Counted from the first letter of the stretch, positions 39,344 through 49,293 are shown. The stretch is DNA of 64,000 nt from Buchnera aphidicola (Ceratovacuna keduensis) (GCF_039372665.1 NZ_CP134994.1:248001-312000), one strand, 5' to 3'. The notes: generated by a model not told the origin, from the sequence alone. A program made the numbers and translations.

Positions 39344-41908
39344 ATGAAAATAAAATCTTATAAAATAAAAAAAATGTTTTTAAATTTCTTTAAAAAACGT
39401 GGTCATAAAATACTTAAAGGTGGACCAATAATACCTAAAAAAGATAAAACATTACTTTTTACAAATGCTGGAATGAATCAATTTAAAGAATATTTTTTAG
39501 GAAAAAAAAATATAAAATATAATAAAATTGTCACATCACAAAAATGTATTAGAACAGGAGGAAAACATAATGATATAAAACAAGTAGGTATTACTTCATG
39601 TCATCATACATTATTTGAAATGTTAGGAAATTTTAGTTTTGGTAGTTATTCTAAAAAAAAAGCAATTTTATATGCATGGAAATTATTAACTAATAAAAAA
39701 TATTTTAATTTAAAAAAAAAAAAATTATTTGTAACAGTAAATTATGAAGATTTAGAAACTTATAATATATGGTTAAACATAATAAAAATATCAAAAAAAA
39801 ATATAAAAATATCAAAAAAAAATAGTTTTGAAAATTTTTGGGAAATGGGAAAAACTGGACCATGTGGCCCTTCCACAGAAATATTTTATAAAAAATGTTA
39901 TATAAAAAATAAAAAAAAAATAAAATATTTTGTAGAAATATGGAATATAGTTTTTATACAATATAATAAAATTAAAAAAAATAAATTTATAAAATTAAAT
40001 AATTTATATATAGATACAGGAATGGGATTAGAGAGAATCGCTCATATATTACAAAATAAAAAATCTACTTATGAAATAGACATTTTTAAAAACATTAGAA
40101 AAAAAATAATTAAAATAAGTAAATCTAAAAAAATATATGAAAAATCTGTTAATATAATTTTGGATCATATTAGAACTGTATATTTTATAATGTTAGAAGG
40201 TATAATGCCATCTAATAAACATCAAGGATATATATTAAGAAAAATAATTAGAAGAATAATAATTCATGGAAATAATTTAAATATAAAAACTCCATTTTTA
40301 TATATTTTAATAAAAAAAGTTTTAAAAAAAAATAAAAATAAAATATATAATAAAAAAATAAAACAAATTTTAAAAAATGAAGAAAAAAATTTTAAAAATA
40401 CTATTAAAACAGGATTTTTATATTTGAAAAAAAGAATATTAGAAAAAAATATAAATGAAAAAACAGTTTTTTATCTATATGATACATTAGGTCTTCCTAT
40501 AAATATAACTATATATGAATGTAAAAAACATAATATAAAAATAAATAAAAAAAAAATATTGAAAATAATAGAAAAACAAAAAAAAATAAATAAAAAAAAT
40601 AATAAATTCAAAGAAAAATATAAAAATTATATTTTAAATTTAAATAAAACAAAATTTTTAGGATATAAATTAAAAAAAATAAATAGTAAAATTATAGATA
40701 TATATATAAATGAAGAAAGAAAAAATATAATAAGAAAAAAAGAAAAAGGTGAAATTATACTAAAAAAAACAACTTTTTTTGGAAAATCATCTGGACAAAT
40801 TGGAGATTCAGGAAAAATATATAACAAAAATTCTACATTTATAGTAAAAAATACAAAAAAAATAAACAATACAATAGTTCATATAGGAAAAGTAATAAAA
40901 GGAAATTTTTCAATACAAGATAAAGTAAAAACAAAAATAGATTATAAAAAAAGATTAAATATACAATCAAATCATACTTCAACTCATCTTCTTCATAAAA
41001 CTTTAAAAAAAATTTTAGGAAAAAAAATACATCAAGAAGGTTCAAATATTAAAAAAAAATATTTTACATTTGATTTTTCATATAATAAAAAAATTTTAGA
41101 AGAAGAAATTTACAAAATAGAAAAAATAATAAATAAAGAAATACAAAAAAACAATGCCATAAAAATAAAAATTGTAAGTTTAGAAAAATATAAAAAAATT
41201 TATAAAAAAAATAAATTAGAAAAAAAAAAATATGAAAATGTAAGAATAGTAAAAATAGGAAATTTTTCTTTAGAACCATGTTCAGGAACTCACGTTAAAA
41301 ATACAGGAGAAATAGGAATATTTAAAATTTTTAAAATATACAAAATATCAAACAAAAATTATAGAATAAAAGCTTTAACAAAAAATTATGCATTAAAAGA
41401 AATATGTAAAAATGAAAAAATAATAAATAATATATCAGTAAAAAAAAAAATAAAAAAAGAAAATATATTAAAATATATTAATTCAATAAATGAAAAAAAT
41501 AAATTACTAGAAAAAAAAATGTTTTTATTAGAAGAAAAATTATTAAATAAAAAAATAAAAAAAACATTAAAAAATATATTAAAAATAAATAAATATTCTA
41601 TAGTAATAAAATTTTTATATAATCAAAATAATATATTAATAAGAAAATTTATAGATAATTTAGAAAAAATAAATAATAAAATAATAACAATAATAGCAAA
41701 TATAAAAAATAAAAATATATCTATAATTGTTAAAATCTCAAAAAATATATCAAAAAAAATAAATGCTAAAAAAATATTAAAAATAATAAATTTAAAAACT
41801 AATGGAACTGGTGGAGGTAAAATAAAATTAGCTCAAGGAGGAAATAAAAATATAAATTTAACAAAAAAAATATTAAAAAATATAAATGTTTGGTTTCCAT
41901 ATAAATAA
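39344..41908 (+). CDS. alaS: Alanyl-tRNA synthetase
   Basis: This class II synthetase has 854 residues, against 876. The catalytic domain has TNAGMNQFK, ILDHIRTV and the binding-pocket segment TGPCGPSTEIFY. The editing domain keeps its four metal ligands, HTSTH and CSGTH, though the intervening FGEKY motif has eroded. A C-terminal coiled coil and C-Ala domain (GTGGGKIKLAQGG) follow. recA, usually upstream, is absent, and csrA lies 76 bases downstream. Confidence 0.97.
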   Translation: MKIKSYKIKKMFLNFFKKRGHKILKGGPIIPKKDKTLLFTNAGMNQFKEYFLGKKNIKYNKIVTSQKCIRTGGKHNDIKQVGITSCHHTLFEMLGNFSFGSYSKKKAILYAWKLLTNKKYFNLKKKKLFVTVNYEDLETYNIWLNIIKISKKNIKISKKNSFENFWEMGKTGPCGPSTEIFYKKCYIKNKKKIKYFVEIWNIVFIQYNKIKKNKFIKLNNLYIDTGMGLERIAHILQNKKSTYEIDIFKNIRKKIIKISKSKKIYEKSVNIILDHIRTVYFIMLEGIMPSNKHQGYILRKIIRRIIIHGNNLNIKTPFLYILIKKVLKKNKNKIYNKKIKQILKNEEKNFKNTIKTGFLYLKKRILEKNINEKTVFYLYDTLGLPINITIYECKKHNIKINKKKILKIIEKQKKINKKNNKFKEKYKNYILNLNKTKFLGYKLKKINSKIIDIYINEERKNIIRKKEKGEIILKKTTFFGKSSGQIGDSGKIYNKNSTFIVKNTKKINNTIVHIGKVIKGNFSIQDKVKTKIDYKKRLNIQSNHTSTHLLHKTLKKILGKKIHQEGSNIKKKYFTFDFSYNKKILEEEIYKIEKIINKEIQKNNAIKIKIVSLEKYKKIYKKNKLEKKKYENVRIVKIGNFSLEPCSGTHVKNTGEIGIFKIFKIYKISNKNYRIKALTKNYALKEICKNEKIINNISVKKKIKKENILKYINSINEKNKLLEKKMFLLEEKLLNKKIKKTLKNILKINKYSIVIKFLYNQNNILIRKFIDNLEKINNKIITIIANIKNKNISIIVKISKNISKKINAKKILKIINLKTNGTGGGKIKLAQGGNKNINLTKKILKNINVWFPYK

Positions 41909-41984
41909 AAATAAAAAAAATTAAAAATATAAAAATATTTTAATATAAATAAAAATGTTATATTAAATATAAAAAGGGAAAAAT

Positions 41985-42164
41985 ATGCTTATACTAACTC
42001 GAAGAATAGGAGAAACTTTAGTAATAGGTGATGAAATTACAGTAACTGTATTAGGAATAAAAGGAAATCAAGTAAGAGTTGGTATAAATGCTCCAAAAAA
42101 TATATCTGTACATAGAGAAGAAATATACGAAAGAATACAGTCAGAAAAAAAAATAGTTAAATAA
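41985..42164 (+). CDS. csrA: Carbon storage regulator CsrA
   Basis: CsrA is a dimeric RNA-binding regulator of translation that recognises GGA motifs. The 59 residues [24 protein letters not shown] through [19 protein letters not shown] are nearly identical to E. coli, including the RNA-contacting Leu4, Arg6 and Arg44-type positions. AAGGGA precedes the ATG. It is an unusual survivor for so reduced a genome; its targets are not visible. A terminator follows. Confidence 0.97.
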   Translation: MLILTRRIGETLVIGDEITVTVLGIKGNQVRVGINAPKNISVHREEIYERIQSEKKIVK

Positions 42165-42166
42165 AT

Positions 42167-42204
42167 ACTACGTCTTGCTTACAATTAAGGCAAGACGGAG
42201 TTTT
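42167..42204 (+). terminator. Terminator after csrA
   Basis: CGTCTTGC (42171-42178) pairs with GCAAGACG (42190-42197), extended by ACT/AGT across one mismatch, and is followed by TTTT. It lies directly after the csrA stop and before the tRNA-Ser promoter. Confidence 0.8.
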
Positions 42205-42223
42205 AACTTTTATTAAAAAACAA

Positions 42224-42251
42224 TTGACTTAATGAACAAAAAAAGTACAAT
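42224..42251 (+). promoter_or_regulatory. Sigma-70-like promoter of tRNA-Ser
   Basis: TTGACT (42224-42229) and TACAAT (42246-42251) are separated by 16 bases, each one base off consensus, and the predicted start is about 20 bases before the tRNA. It is one of the few convincing promoters in the window. Confidence 0.7.
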
Positions 42252-42278
42252 CTAATTTGTAATAAAAAAAAAATATTT

Positions 42279-42365
42279 GGTGAGATGACCGAGAGGCTTA
42301 AGGTATTCCCCTGCTAAGGGAACATACATAATAAATGTATCGAGGGTTCGAATCCCTCTCTCACC
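42279..42365 (+). tRNA. serV: tRNA-Ser (anticodon GCT)
   Basis: An 87-base class II tRNA. The acceptor GGTGAGA pairs with TCTCACC, the anticodon loop is CTGCTAA on a TTCCC/GGGAA stem, and a long variable arm precedes GGTTCGAATCC. In E. coli the serine GCT tRNA also follows csrA. CCA is not encoded. Confidence 0.95.
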
Positions 42366-42440
42366 TATTTTTAGGTTAAAAAAAAATAATATTTTTTCTA
42401 ACATAAAATATAATATCTTAATATATTATTATAAAAATAA

Positions 42441-42514
42441 GCATCCGTAGCTTATTAGGATATAGCACTCGGCTACGAACCGAGAGGTTGAAGGTTCGAA
42501 TCCTTCCGGATGCA
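42441..42514 (+). tRNA. argV: tRNA-Arg (anticodon ACG)
   Basis: A 74-base tRNA with the acceptor GCATCCG/CGGATGC and discriminator A. The anticodon loop CTACGAA sits on a CTCGG/CCGAG stem. The ACG anticodon is normally deaminated to ICG by TadA to read CGU/CGC/CGA. It follows tRNA-Ser as in E. coli. Confidence 0.95.
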
Positions 42515-42599
42515 ATAAAAATATTTATAAATTTTATAATTTAAAATATTTTTTTTATAAATTATTATTTTAAAATTCTAAAAAATATGGAGCAAAAAT

Positions 42600-44102
42600 T
42601 TGATATTAAAACATTTTTGTAACTTAAAGTGGATAAAAAAAAATAGAAAAATATTTAAAAAAATTTATAGAGGCATAGAAAGAGAATCTATAAGAATAGA
42701 TGAAAATGGAAATTTTTCTAAAAAATTGCATCCTAAAAAATTAGGATCTTCATTAACACATAAATGGATAACTACTGATTTTTCAGAAAATTTAATAGAA
42801 TTTGTTAGTCCTAAAACAAAAAACATTAATGAATTAAAAAAATTTTTAAAAGATATTTATATATATACAATAAAAAATTTAAATAAAGAAATGTTATGGC
42901 CTTTAAGTATTCCTCCTTATTATCCAAAAAATGAAAAAATAATAAAAATAGCAAAATATGGAAATTCTATTATAGGAAAAAAAAAAGAACTATATAGAAT
43001 AGGATTAAAAAATAGATATGGAACTTACAAAAATATAATATCTGGAATACACTATAACTTTTCTTTTTCTTCAAAATTTTGGAAAAAGTATATAAATAAA
43101 AAAAAAATAAATAAAAATATGATTTCAAAAGGATATATGCATATAATAAGAAATTATTATAGATTTGGTTATTTTATATCATATGTATTTGGAGCTTCAC
43201 CATATATTTCAAAAAAAATTAAAACAAAAAATAAAATAAAAATAAATAAATATTATCTTAAAGAAAAAGAAGATATATTATTTTCAAAATGGTCTACTTC
43301 ATTAAGAAATAGCAAATTTGGAAATTATAACAATATAAAAAAAAAAATAAATATAAAATTTAATTCTTTATCAGAATATATAAAAAAAGTAAAAAAAGCA
43401 TTAAATACAAAAGATAAAGATTTTAAAAAAATAAAAAATAAAAAACAACAAATAAATGATAATATAATACAATTAGAAAATGAATTATATATTCAAATAA
43501 GACCTAAACAAAATACTAAAAAAAATGAAACTCAATTAAATGCTTTAGAAAAAAGAGGAATAAAATATATAGAAATAAGATCATTAGATATAAATCCATT
43601 TTCTAATATAGGAATAAAAAAATATCAAATTTTTTTCTTAGATTTATTTTTAATTTGGTGTATATCAAAAAAATCTCCATATATAAAAAAATGTGAAATG
43701 AAAAAAATAAATAAAAATTGGGAAAACATATGTATAAAAGGAAAAAAACCTGGACAAAAAATATATATAAACAATAAGAAAAAAACGTTCATAAAAATTA
43801 GTTTAAAAATATTAAAAAAAATAAAAAAAATTGCAAAAATATTAGATTCAAATACAAATTCAAAAGAATATGAAAAAGCTTGTAATAAAGTAAAAAAAAT
43901 CTTAAAAAATAAAAAACTAACATATTCTTCAAAAATACTTAATAATATAAAAAAAAGTAATATAAAAACATTTGGATTAAAAATATCTAAAAAATACTTA
44001 AAAAACAATATAGAAAAAAAAATAAAAAATAAAAATAAAATGAAATTTATAAAAGAAAAAATTATATCAATAAAAAAAAAAAAAATAATAGAAAAAATAT
44101 AA
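42600..44102 (+). CDS. gshA: Glutamate-cysteine ligase GshA
   Basis: GshA joins Glu and Cys, the first step of glutathione synthesis. Its 500 residues compare with 518. The start is TTG at 42600, with GGAG eight bases upstream; E. coli gshA also starts with TTG. Conserved parts are YRGIERESIRID, LTHKWITTDFSE, MLWPLSIPPY, ISGIHYNFS and YIEIRSLDINPFS. It is convergent with rpiA. The second enzyme, GshB, is not in this window. Confidence 0.95.
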   Translation: MILKHFCNLKWIKKNRKIFKKIYRGIERESIRIDENGNFSKKLHPKKLGSSLTHKWITTDFSENLIEFVSPKTKNINELKKFLKDIYIYTIKNLNKEMLWPLSIPPYYPKNEKIIKIAKYGNSIIGKKKELYRIGLKNRYGTYKNIISGIHYNFSFSSKFWKKYINKKKINKNMISKGYMHIIRNYYRFGYFISYVFGASPYISKKIKTKNKIKINKYYLKEKEDILFSKWSTSLRNSKFGNYNNIKKKINIKFNSLSEYIKKVKKALNTKDKDFKKIKNKKQQINDNIIQLENELYIQIRPKQNTKKNETQLNALEKRGIKYIEIRSLDINPFSNIGIKKYQIFFLDLFLIWCISKKSPYIKKCEMKKINKNWENICIKGKKPGQKIYINNKKKTFIKISLKILKKIKKIAKILDSNTNSKEYEKACNKVKKILKNKKLTYSSKILNNIKKSNIKTFGLKISKKYLKNNIEKKIKNKNKMKFIKEKIISIKKKKIIEKI

Positions 44103-44108
44103 AACATT

Positions 44109-44142
44109 AAAAATAATATGTTTTTATAAAAATATTATTTTT
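44109..44142. terminator. AT stem-loop between convergent gshA and rpiA
   Basis: AAAAATAATAT (44109-44119) pairs perfectly with 44132-44142 around a 12-base loop, and T follows on the plus strand. The right arm enters the last codons of rpiA. All pairs are A-T, so a terminator role is only probable. Confidence 0.45.
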
Positions 44143-44797
44143 TTATTTCTTCTATTTTATTTTTATGAGAAATTAAAGCAACATCTGCTTTTCTAATAGA
44201 AAATATTCCTACAGTAACCACTCCGGGTATATTATTAATTTTTTTTTCTATTTTTACAGGATCTTTTAAAAAAAGGTTATATACGTCTATAATAATATTA
44301 TTATAATCAGTAAAAAAATTTTTTCTTAATACTGGATAACCACCCAACTCAATTATTTTTTTTTTTACAAAAGAATAAGAAATAGAAATAATTTCTATAG
44401 GAACTGGATTATTTTTTCCTAAAATACTTACTTTTTTAGTAAAATCCGCTATACAAACAAAAGTTTTTGACATACCTGCTAAAATTTTTTCTCCTGTAAG
44501 AGCTCCTCCTCCTCCTTTTATCATTTGCATATTATCATTTATTTCATCAGTGCCATCTATATAAATTTCTATATTATCTATTTCTCTAGAATCAAATATT
44601 TTTATATTATATTTTTTTAAATAAAAACTAGAAATTTTAGAACTAGAAACAACACCTCTTATAAAATTAGAAACTTTTTTTAATTGCTTTATAAAAGTTA
44701 TAACAGTACTACCTGTCCCTATTCCTAAAATAGAATCTTTAGTAATATATTTTAATGCAGCAATAGAAGACATCTTTTTTAATTTTTTTATATTCAT
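44135..44797 (-). CDS. rpiA: Ribose-5-phosphate isomerase A
   Basis: RpiA interconverts ribose-5-phosphate and ribulose-5-phosphate, supplying PRPP for nucleotide and histidine synthesis. Its 220 residues match E. coli (219). The signatures are GIGTGSTV, DGTDEI, KGGGGALTGEK and NPVPIEI. It starts at ATG 44797 and is convergent with gshA. Confidence 0.96.
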   Translation of the reverse strand: MNIKKLKKMSSIAALKYITKDSILGIGTGSTVITFIKQLKKVSNFIRGVVSSSKISSFYLKKYNIKIFDSREIDNIEIYIDGTDEINDNMQMIKGGGGALTGEKILAGMSKTFVCIADFTKKVSILGKNNPVPIEIISISYSFVKKKIIELGGYPVLRKNFFTDYNNIIIDVYNLFLKDPVKIEKKINNIPGVVTVGIFSIRKADVALISHKNKIEEIKK

Positions 44798-44854
44798 AAA
44801 AATAGTCTTACAAGAAAAACGTTAAAAAATTGAAAATATAAAAATATAAAAAAC

Positions 44855-44925
44855 TGGGGCACCTGGATTCGAACCAGGGATCCCGGTATCAAAAACCGAT
44901 GCCTTAACCACTTGGCTATACCCCA
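44855..44925 (-). tRNA. glnU: tRNA-Gln (anticodon TTG)
   Basis: A 71-base tRNA with the acceptor TGGGGTA/TGCCCCA, containing one G-T pair. The anticodon loop TTTTGAT lies in the nearly universal glutamine arm, and the T arm is GGTTCGAATCC. It is last of the Met-Leu-Gln cluster, the E. coli metT-leuW-glnU order, next to glnS. Confidence 0.94.
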
Positions 44926-44949
44926 AAAAACAAAATTTTATAAATAAAA

Positions 44950-45032
44950 TACGGAGAGCGAGATTTGAACTCGCATGCTTTAAAAGCGTCAGAACCTAAA
45001 TCTGATGCGTATACCTATTCCGCCATCTCCGC
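44950..45032 (-). tRNA. leuW: tRNA-Leu (anticodon TAG)
   Basis: An 83-base class II tRNA. The acceptor GCGGAGA pairs with TCTCCGT, making the first pair G1-U72 rather than G-C, with discriminator A as leucine tRNAs need. The anticodon loop is ATTTAGG on a TCAG/CTGA stem. It is the middle gene of the minus-strand cluster. Confidence 0.93.
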
Positions 45033-45076
45033 AAATATTATAAAATTGATATATATTTTATTTAAAAATAAAAATT

Positions 45077-45150
45077 TAGCTATGATGGGAATTGAACCCA
45101 TGACCTCAGCGTTATGAGTGCTGTGCTCTAACCATCTGAGCTACATAGCT
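45077..45150 (-). tRNA. metT: tRNA-Met (anticodon CAT), elongator type
   Basis: A 74-base tRNA with a fully paired acceptor AGCTATG/CATAGCT and discriminator A. The anticodon loop is CTCATAA. The paired 1-72 position and the lack of three G-C pairs in the anticodon stem exclude initiator tRNA. Position upstream of leuW and glnU matches E. coli metT. A CAT anticodon modified to lysidine (Ile) is less likely here. Confidence 0.9.
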
Positions 45151-45183
45151 TTATAATTATTAATAAAAACAGTTTAAAATTAA

Positions 45184-45212
45184 AATATACTAAATTATAA
45201 AAAAATTATCAA
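45184..45212 (-). promoter_or_regulatory. Sigma-70-like promoter of the Met-Leu-Gln tRNA cluster
   Basis: Read on the minus strand, TTGATA (45212-45207) and TATATT (45189-45184) are 17 bases apart, with the predicted start about 27 bases before tRNA-Met. AT-richness makes the -10 weak evidence, but the -35 and the spacing are good. Confidence 0.55.
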
Positions 45213-45303
45213 CAAATTTTAAAAATGTTTTAAAAAATAAAAATAATTTTATACTTAATTATTATATAATTAATAAAAATTGTAATAAAAATTGTAAAAA
45301 AAA

Positions 45304-46947
45304 ATGAAAAATAATAATAAAAATATAAATACAAATTTTATATATAAAATAATTGAAAAAGATATGTTTAAAAATAATTCATTAAATGTTAAAACAAGAT
45401 TTCCTCCAGAACCAAATGGTCATCTTCACATAGGTCATGCAAAATCAATTTTTATAAATTTTAATATATCAAAAAAATATTCAGGAAAATGCAATCTTAG
45501 ATTTGATGATACAAATCCATTAAAAGAAAAAAAAAAATATATAAATTCAATAAAAAAAGATATAAAATGGTTAGGATTTAAATATAGTAAAAATATAAAA
45601 TATGCATCTAATTATTTTGAAATATTTTATAAATATGCAATGATATTAATAAAAAAAGGATTAGCATATATAGACAAATTAAATAAAAAAGAAATAAAAA
45701 AATATAGAGGAAATTTAACAAAAAAAGGTAAAAATAGTCCATTTAGAAATAGAAAAATTAAAAAAAATATAAATTTATTTAAAAAAATGAAAAATGGATA
45801 TTTCGAAGATGGAAGTATGTGTTTAAGAGCTAAAATAAATATGAAATCAAAAATAATTATAATGAGAGATCCAGTATTATATAGAATTATAAAAACTAAA
45901 AAACATCATCAAACAAAAAAAAAATGGTGTATATATCCTACATATGATTTCGCACATTGTATATCAGATTATATAGAAAAAATAACTCATTCTATTTGTA
46001 CTACAGAATTTACAGACAATAAAATTTTATATAATTGGATATTAAAAAATATAGAAGTTAAAAATAAACCTAAACAATATGAATTTGCTAGATTAAATAT
46101 TGAAAATAACATTCTTTCAAAAAGAAAAATACAAATATTAATTAAAAATAATATAATAAAAAATTGGTCAGATCCTAGACTATTAACAATATCTGGATTA
46201 AGAAAAAGAGGATATACTCCTGTATCAATAATGAATTTTTGTAATTATATAGGAATAACTAAAAAAGAAAATTTTATACAAATGTCTTATTTAGAACATT
46301 TTATAAAAAAAGATTTAGAAAATAAAGTAAAAAGAGCTATGGCTGTATTAAATCCTATAAAAGTTATAATATATAATTTACCAAAAAATTATAAAAAAAT
46401 AATAAAAATACCAAATCATCCTAAAATAAAAAAATTTGGAACACAAAAAATTATACTTAGGAAAAAAATATATATAGAAAAAAAAGATTTTGAAGAAACA
46501 TCAAAAAATAAAAAAAAACTTTTTATAAATGGAAAAGTAAAATTAAGATATTCATATTTTATAAAAGCAAAAAAAATAAAAAAAAATAAATTAAATAAAA
46601 TAGAAAAAATTTATTGTAAATATTACAAAAAAATAACTAATAAAAAAAATAAAAAAAAAAAAAAAATTGCAATAATACATTGGATATCTATAAAAGATTC
46701 TATTAAAACAAAATTTAAAATATATAAAAATTTATTTAAAACTAAATATCCTGAAAAGAAAAAAAATATGATACAATATATAGATAAAAATTCAAAAAAA
46801 GTTAAAATAGGTTTTTCACAAAAAGATATATTATCTAAAATTTTAAAAAATTATATACAATTTGAAAGAATAGGATATTTTATGTTAAACAATTTAAAAA
46901 AACATAAAAATATTACTTTTACATGTATAACAAAATTAAAAAAATAA
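45304..46947 (+). CDS. glnS: Glutaminyl-tRNA synthetase
   Basis: This class Ib synthetase has 547 residues, close to E. coli (554). The HIGH motif is in PPEPNGHLHIGHAKSI, and the KMSKS-type motif is LSKRKI. The beta-barrel anticodon-binding domains occupy the C-terminal 200 residues. An A16 run (46651-46666) encodes Lys without breaking the frame. It is divergent from the tRNA-Gln cluster that it serves. Confidence 0.96.
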   Translation: MKNNNKNINTNFIYKIIEKDMFKNNSLNVKTRFPPEPNGHLHIGHAKSIFINFNISKKYSGKCNLRFDDTNPLKEKKKYINSIKKDIKWLGFKYSKNIKYASNYFEIFYKYAMILIKKGLAYIDKLNKKEIKKYRGNLTKKGKNSPFRNRKIKKNINLFKKMKNGYFEDGSMCLRAKINMKSKIIIMRDPVLYRIIKTKKHHQTKKKWCIYPTYDFAHCISDYIEKITHSICTTEFTDNKILYNWILKNIEVKNKPKQYEFARLNIENNILSKRKIQILIKNNIIKNWSDPRLLTISGLRKRGYTPVSIMNFCNYIGITKKENFIQMSYLEHFIKKDLENKVKRAMAVLNPIKVIIYNLPKNYKKIIKIPNHPKIKKFGTQKIILRKKIYIEKKDFEETSKNKKKLFINGKVKLRYSYFIKAKKIKKNKLNKIEKIYCKYYKKITNKKNKKKKKIAIIHWISIKDSIKTKFKIYKNLFKTKYPEKKKNMIQYIDKNSKKVKIGFSQKDILSKILKNYIQFERIGYFMLNNLKKHKNITFTCITKLKK

Positions 46948-47005
46948 TACAATTTTTTAAAACATTTTAAAAACTATTTAAAACTAAAAATTATAAAAAA
47001 TAAAA

Positions 47006-48286
47006 ATGTCAAAAATAAAAAAAATATTTGCAAGAGAAATAATAGATTCTAGAGGATATCCTACAATAGAATCTGAAGTATATTTAGAAGATGGATCTTT
47101 TGGAAAATCAAGTGTTCCATCAGGAGCTTCTACAGGATCTAAAGAAGCATTAGAACTAAGAGATAACGATAAAAAATATTTTTTTGGAAACGGAGTATTA
47201 ACAGCAGTTAAAAATGTTAATAATATAATATCAAAAATATTAAAAAATAAAAATGCAAAAGAACAAGAAAAAATTGATGAAATAATGATAAAAGAAGATG
47301 GTACAAAAAATAAATCTAATTTAGGATCAAATTCAATACTTTCTGTATCATTAGCTATAGCAAAAGCATACTCAAAATATAAAAAAATTAATTTATATGA
47401 ATATATATATAAATTATCTGATCAAAAAGAAAAAATAATAGTTCCAAGACCTATGATAAATATAATAAATGGTGGAAAACATTCTAATAATAATTTAGAT
47501 ATACAAGAATTTATGATACAACCTTCAAAAAATATATCAATAAAAAAATCTATAAGAATGGGATGTGAAGTTTTTCATTCACTATACAATATATTAAAAA
47601 AAAATAATATTAGTGTATCAGTAGGAGATGAAGGAGGTTTTGCGCCAAACTTGAAAAATAATGAAGAATCTTTTAAATTAATAGAAAAATCAATTAAAAA
47701 TACAAAATATAAATTAGGAAAAGACATAAATATTGCTATAGATTGTGCTGGTTCAGAATTATACAACAAATTTACAAAAAAATATGAAATAAAAAGTGAA
47801 AAAAAATTTTTAAATTATAAAGAATTTACAAAATATTTAAAAAAAATGTCTGAGAAATATTTTATAAAATCTATAGAAGATGGATTAGAAGAAAATGACT
47901 GGAAAGGTTTTATATATCAAACAAAAAAAATTGGAAATGATATACAAATAGTTGGAGATGACTTGTTTGTAACTAATCCATTAATATTAAAAAAAGGAAT
48001 TTTAAAAAAAGCTGCTAATGCCATTTTAATAAAATTAAATCAAATAGGAACTTTAACAGAAACATTAAAAACTATTAACTTAGCAAAAAAACATAAATAT
48101 AACACAATTATTTCTCATAGATCTGGAGAAACAGAAGATACTTTTATATCTGATCTATCTATAGGGACTATATCAGGACAAATAAAAACAGGGTCTATGT
48201 CTAGATCAGAAAGAACTTGTAAATATAATAGATTAATTAGAATAGAAGAACAATTAATAAAACAAAACTATAAAATTAAGATATAA
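47006..48286 (+). CDS. eno: Enolase
   Basis: Enolase converts 2-phosphoglycerate to phosphoenolpyruvate. Its 426 residues compare with 432. It keeps [28 protein letters not shown], the metal ligands in [11 protein letters not shown] and VGDDLFVTN, and [12 protein letters not shown]. In E. coli a fraction of enolase sits on the RNase E scaffold, which is missing here. pyrG, usually upstream, is absent. Confidence 0.98.
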   Translation: MSKIKKIFAREIIDSRGYPTIESEVYLEDGSFGKSSVPSGASTGSKEALELRDNDKKYFFGNGVLTAVKNVNNIISKILKNKNAKEQEKIDEIMIKEDGTKNKSNLGSNSILSVSLAIAKAYSKYKKINLYEYIYKLSDQKEKIIVPRPMINIINGGKHSNNNLDIQEFMIQPSKNISIKKSIRMGCEVFHSLYNILKKNNISVSVGDEGGFAPNLKNNEESFKLIEKSIKNTKYKLGKDINIAIDCAGSELYNKFTKKYEIKSEKKFLNYKEFTKYLKKMSEKYFIKSIEDGLEENDWKGFIYQTKKIGNDIQIVGDDLFVTNPLILKKGILKKAANAILIKLNQIGTLTETLKTINLAKKHKYNTIISHRSGETEDTFISDLSIGTISGQIKTGSMSRSERTCKYNRLIRIEEQLIKQNYKIKI

Positions 48287-48315
48287 AAAACAAATAAAAA
48301 TATTTTTATAAAAAA

Positions 48316-49188
48316 ATGAAAAATAAAACTTTTATAATAGATGGCACCTATTATATGTATAAATATTATTTTGCAATACCAATGTTAAGAAACAATTTTG
48401 GAAAACCAACAAATATAATATATGGATTTATTAACATGATAAATATAATTTATAAAAAATATAATCCAAATAATATAATATTTGTATTTGATTCTAAAAA
48501 AAAAAATTTTAGAAAAAAAATATTTAAAAAATATAAAAAAAATAGATCTATTATGCCAAAAGAAATTATAGATCAAATAAAACCATTAAACTTTTTAATA
48601 AAAAATTTAGGAATACCTATAGTAAGTATACCATTAATAGAAGCAGATGATACAATTGGAATATTATCAAAAATAGAAAACAAAAAAAAAAATTATGTAT
48701 TTATATTAACTAATGACAAAGACATATATCAAATAATAAATTCAAAAACATTTATTTTAGAAAATTTCTATAAAATAATAGGAAAAAATGAAGTAAAAGA
48801 AAAATACAAAATATTTCCAAAAAATATACCAGATTATTTATCATTAGTAGGAGATAAATCTGATAATATACCTGGAGTTCCATGTATAGGAAAAAAAACA
48901 GCACAAATACTTATAAAAAAATATAAAAATTTAAAAAATATATATAAAAATATAGAAGAAATAAAATATTTAAATATAAAAAACAAAATAAAAATAATAA
49001 AAAATTTAAAAGAAAAAAAAAAAGAAACAATATTTTCATTAAAACTTACTAGATTAAATTTAAATTTTAAAATAAAAAATAAACTTAAAAATTTAAAATT
49101 AAAAAATCCAAATATAAAAAAATTAAATATATTTTTTAAAGAAAACAATTTTAAAAATAAAATAATATTTAAAAATATAACTTTTTAA
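48316..49188 (+). CDS. polA: DNA polymerase I reduced to its 5'-3' exonuclease domain
   Basis: The 290 residues correspond only to the N-terminal FEN-like nuclease of Pol I (928 residues in E. coli). Acidic metal-site motifs are visible in FVFDSKKKNFRK, EADDTIG, TNDKDIYQ and LVGDKSDNIPGVPCIGKKTA, the last being the helix-hairpin-helix loop. The proofreading and polymerase domains are missing. It could remove RNA primers and flaps, with gap filling left to Pol III. A nuclease-only polA is, to my knowledge, usual in Buchnera. Confidence 0.93.
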   Translation: MKNKTFIIDGTYYMYKYYFAIPMLRNNFGKPTNIIYGFINMINIIYKKYNPNNIIFVFDSKKKNFRKKIFKKYKKNRSIMPKEIIDQIKPLNFLIKNLGIPIVSIPLIEADDTIGILSKIENKKKNYVFILTNDKDIYQIINSKTFILENFYKIIGKNEVKEKYKIFPKNIPDYLSLVGDKSDNIPGVPCIGKKTAQILIKKYKNLKNIYKNIEEIKYLNIKNKIKIIKNLKEKKKETIFSLKLTRLNLNFKIKNKLKNLKLKNPNIKKLNIFFKENNFKNKIIFKNITF

Positions 49189-49293
49189 AAAATAATAAAT
49201 ATAAAATAATTTTTTAAAAAAATATTTTTTATTAAAATAATTTAAAATAATTTAAAAAAAAATATATAATAACTAAATTTTTATTATAAAAAT

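Noticed and set aside
43625-44107. 160-codon hydrophobic ORF on the minus strand, antisense to gshA
   Set aside because: Phe/Ile-rich translation of the complement of a Lys/Asn-rich gene; no homology or ribosome-binding site, a shadow.
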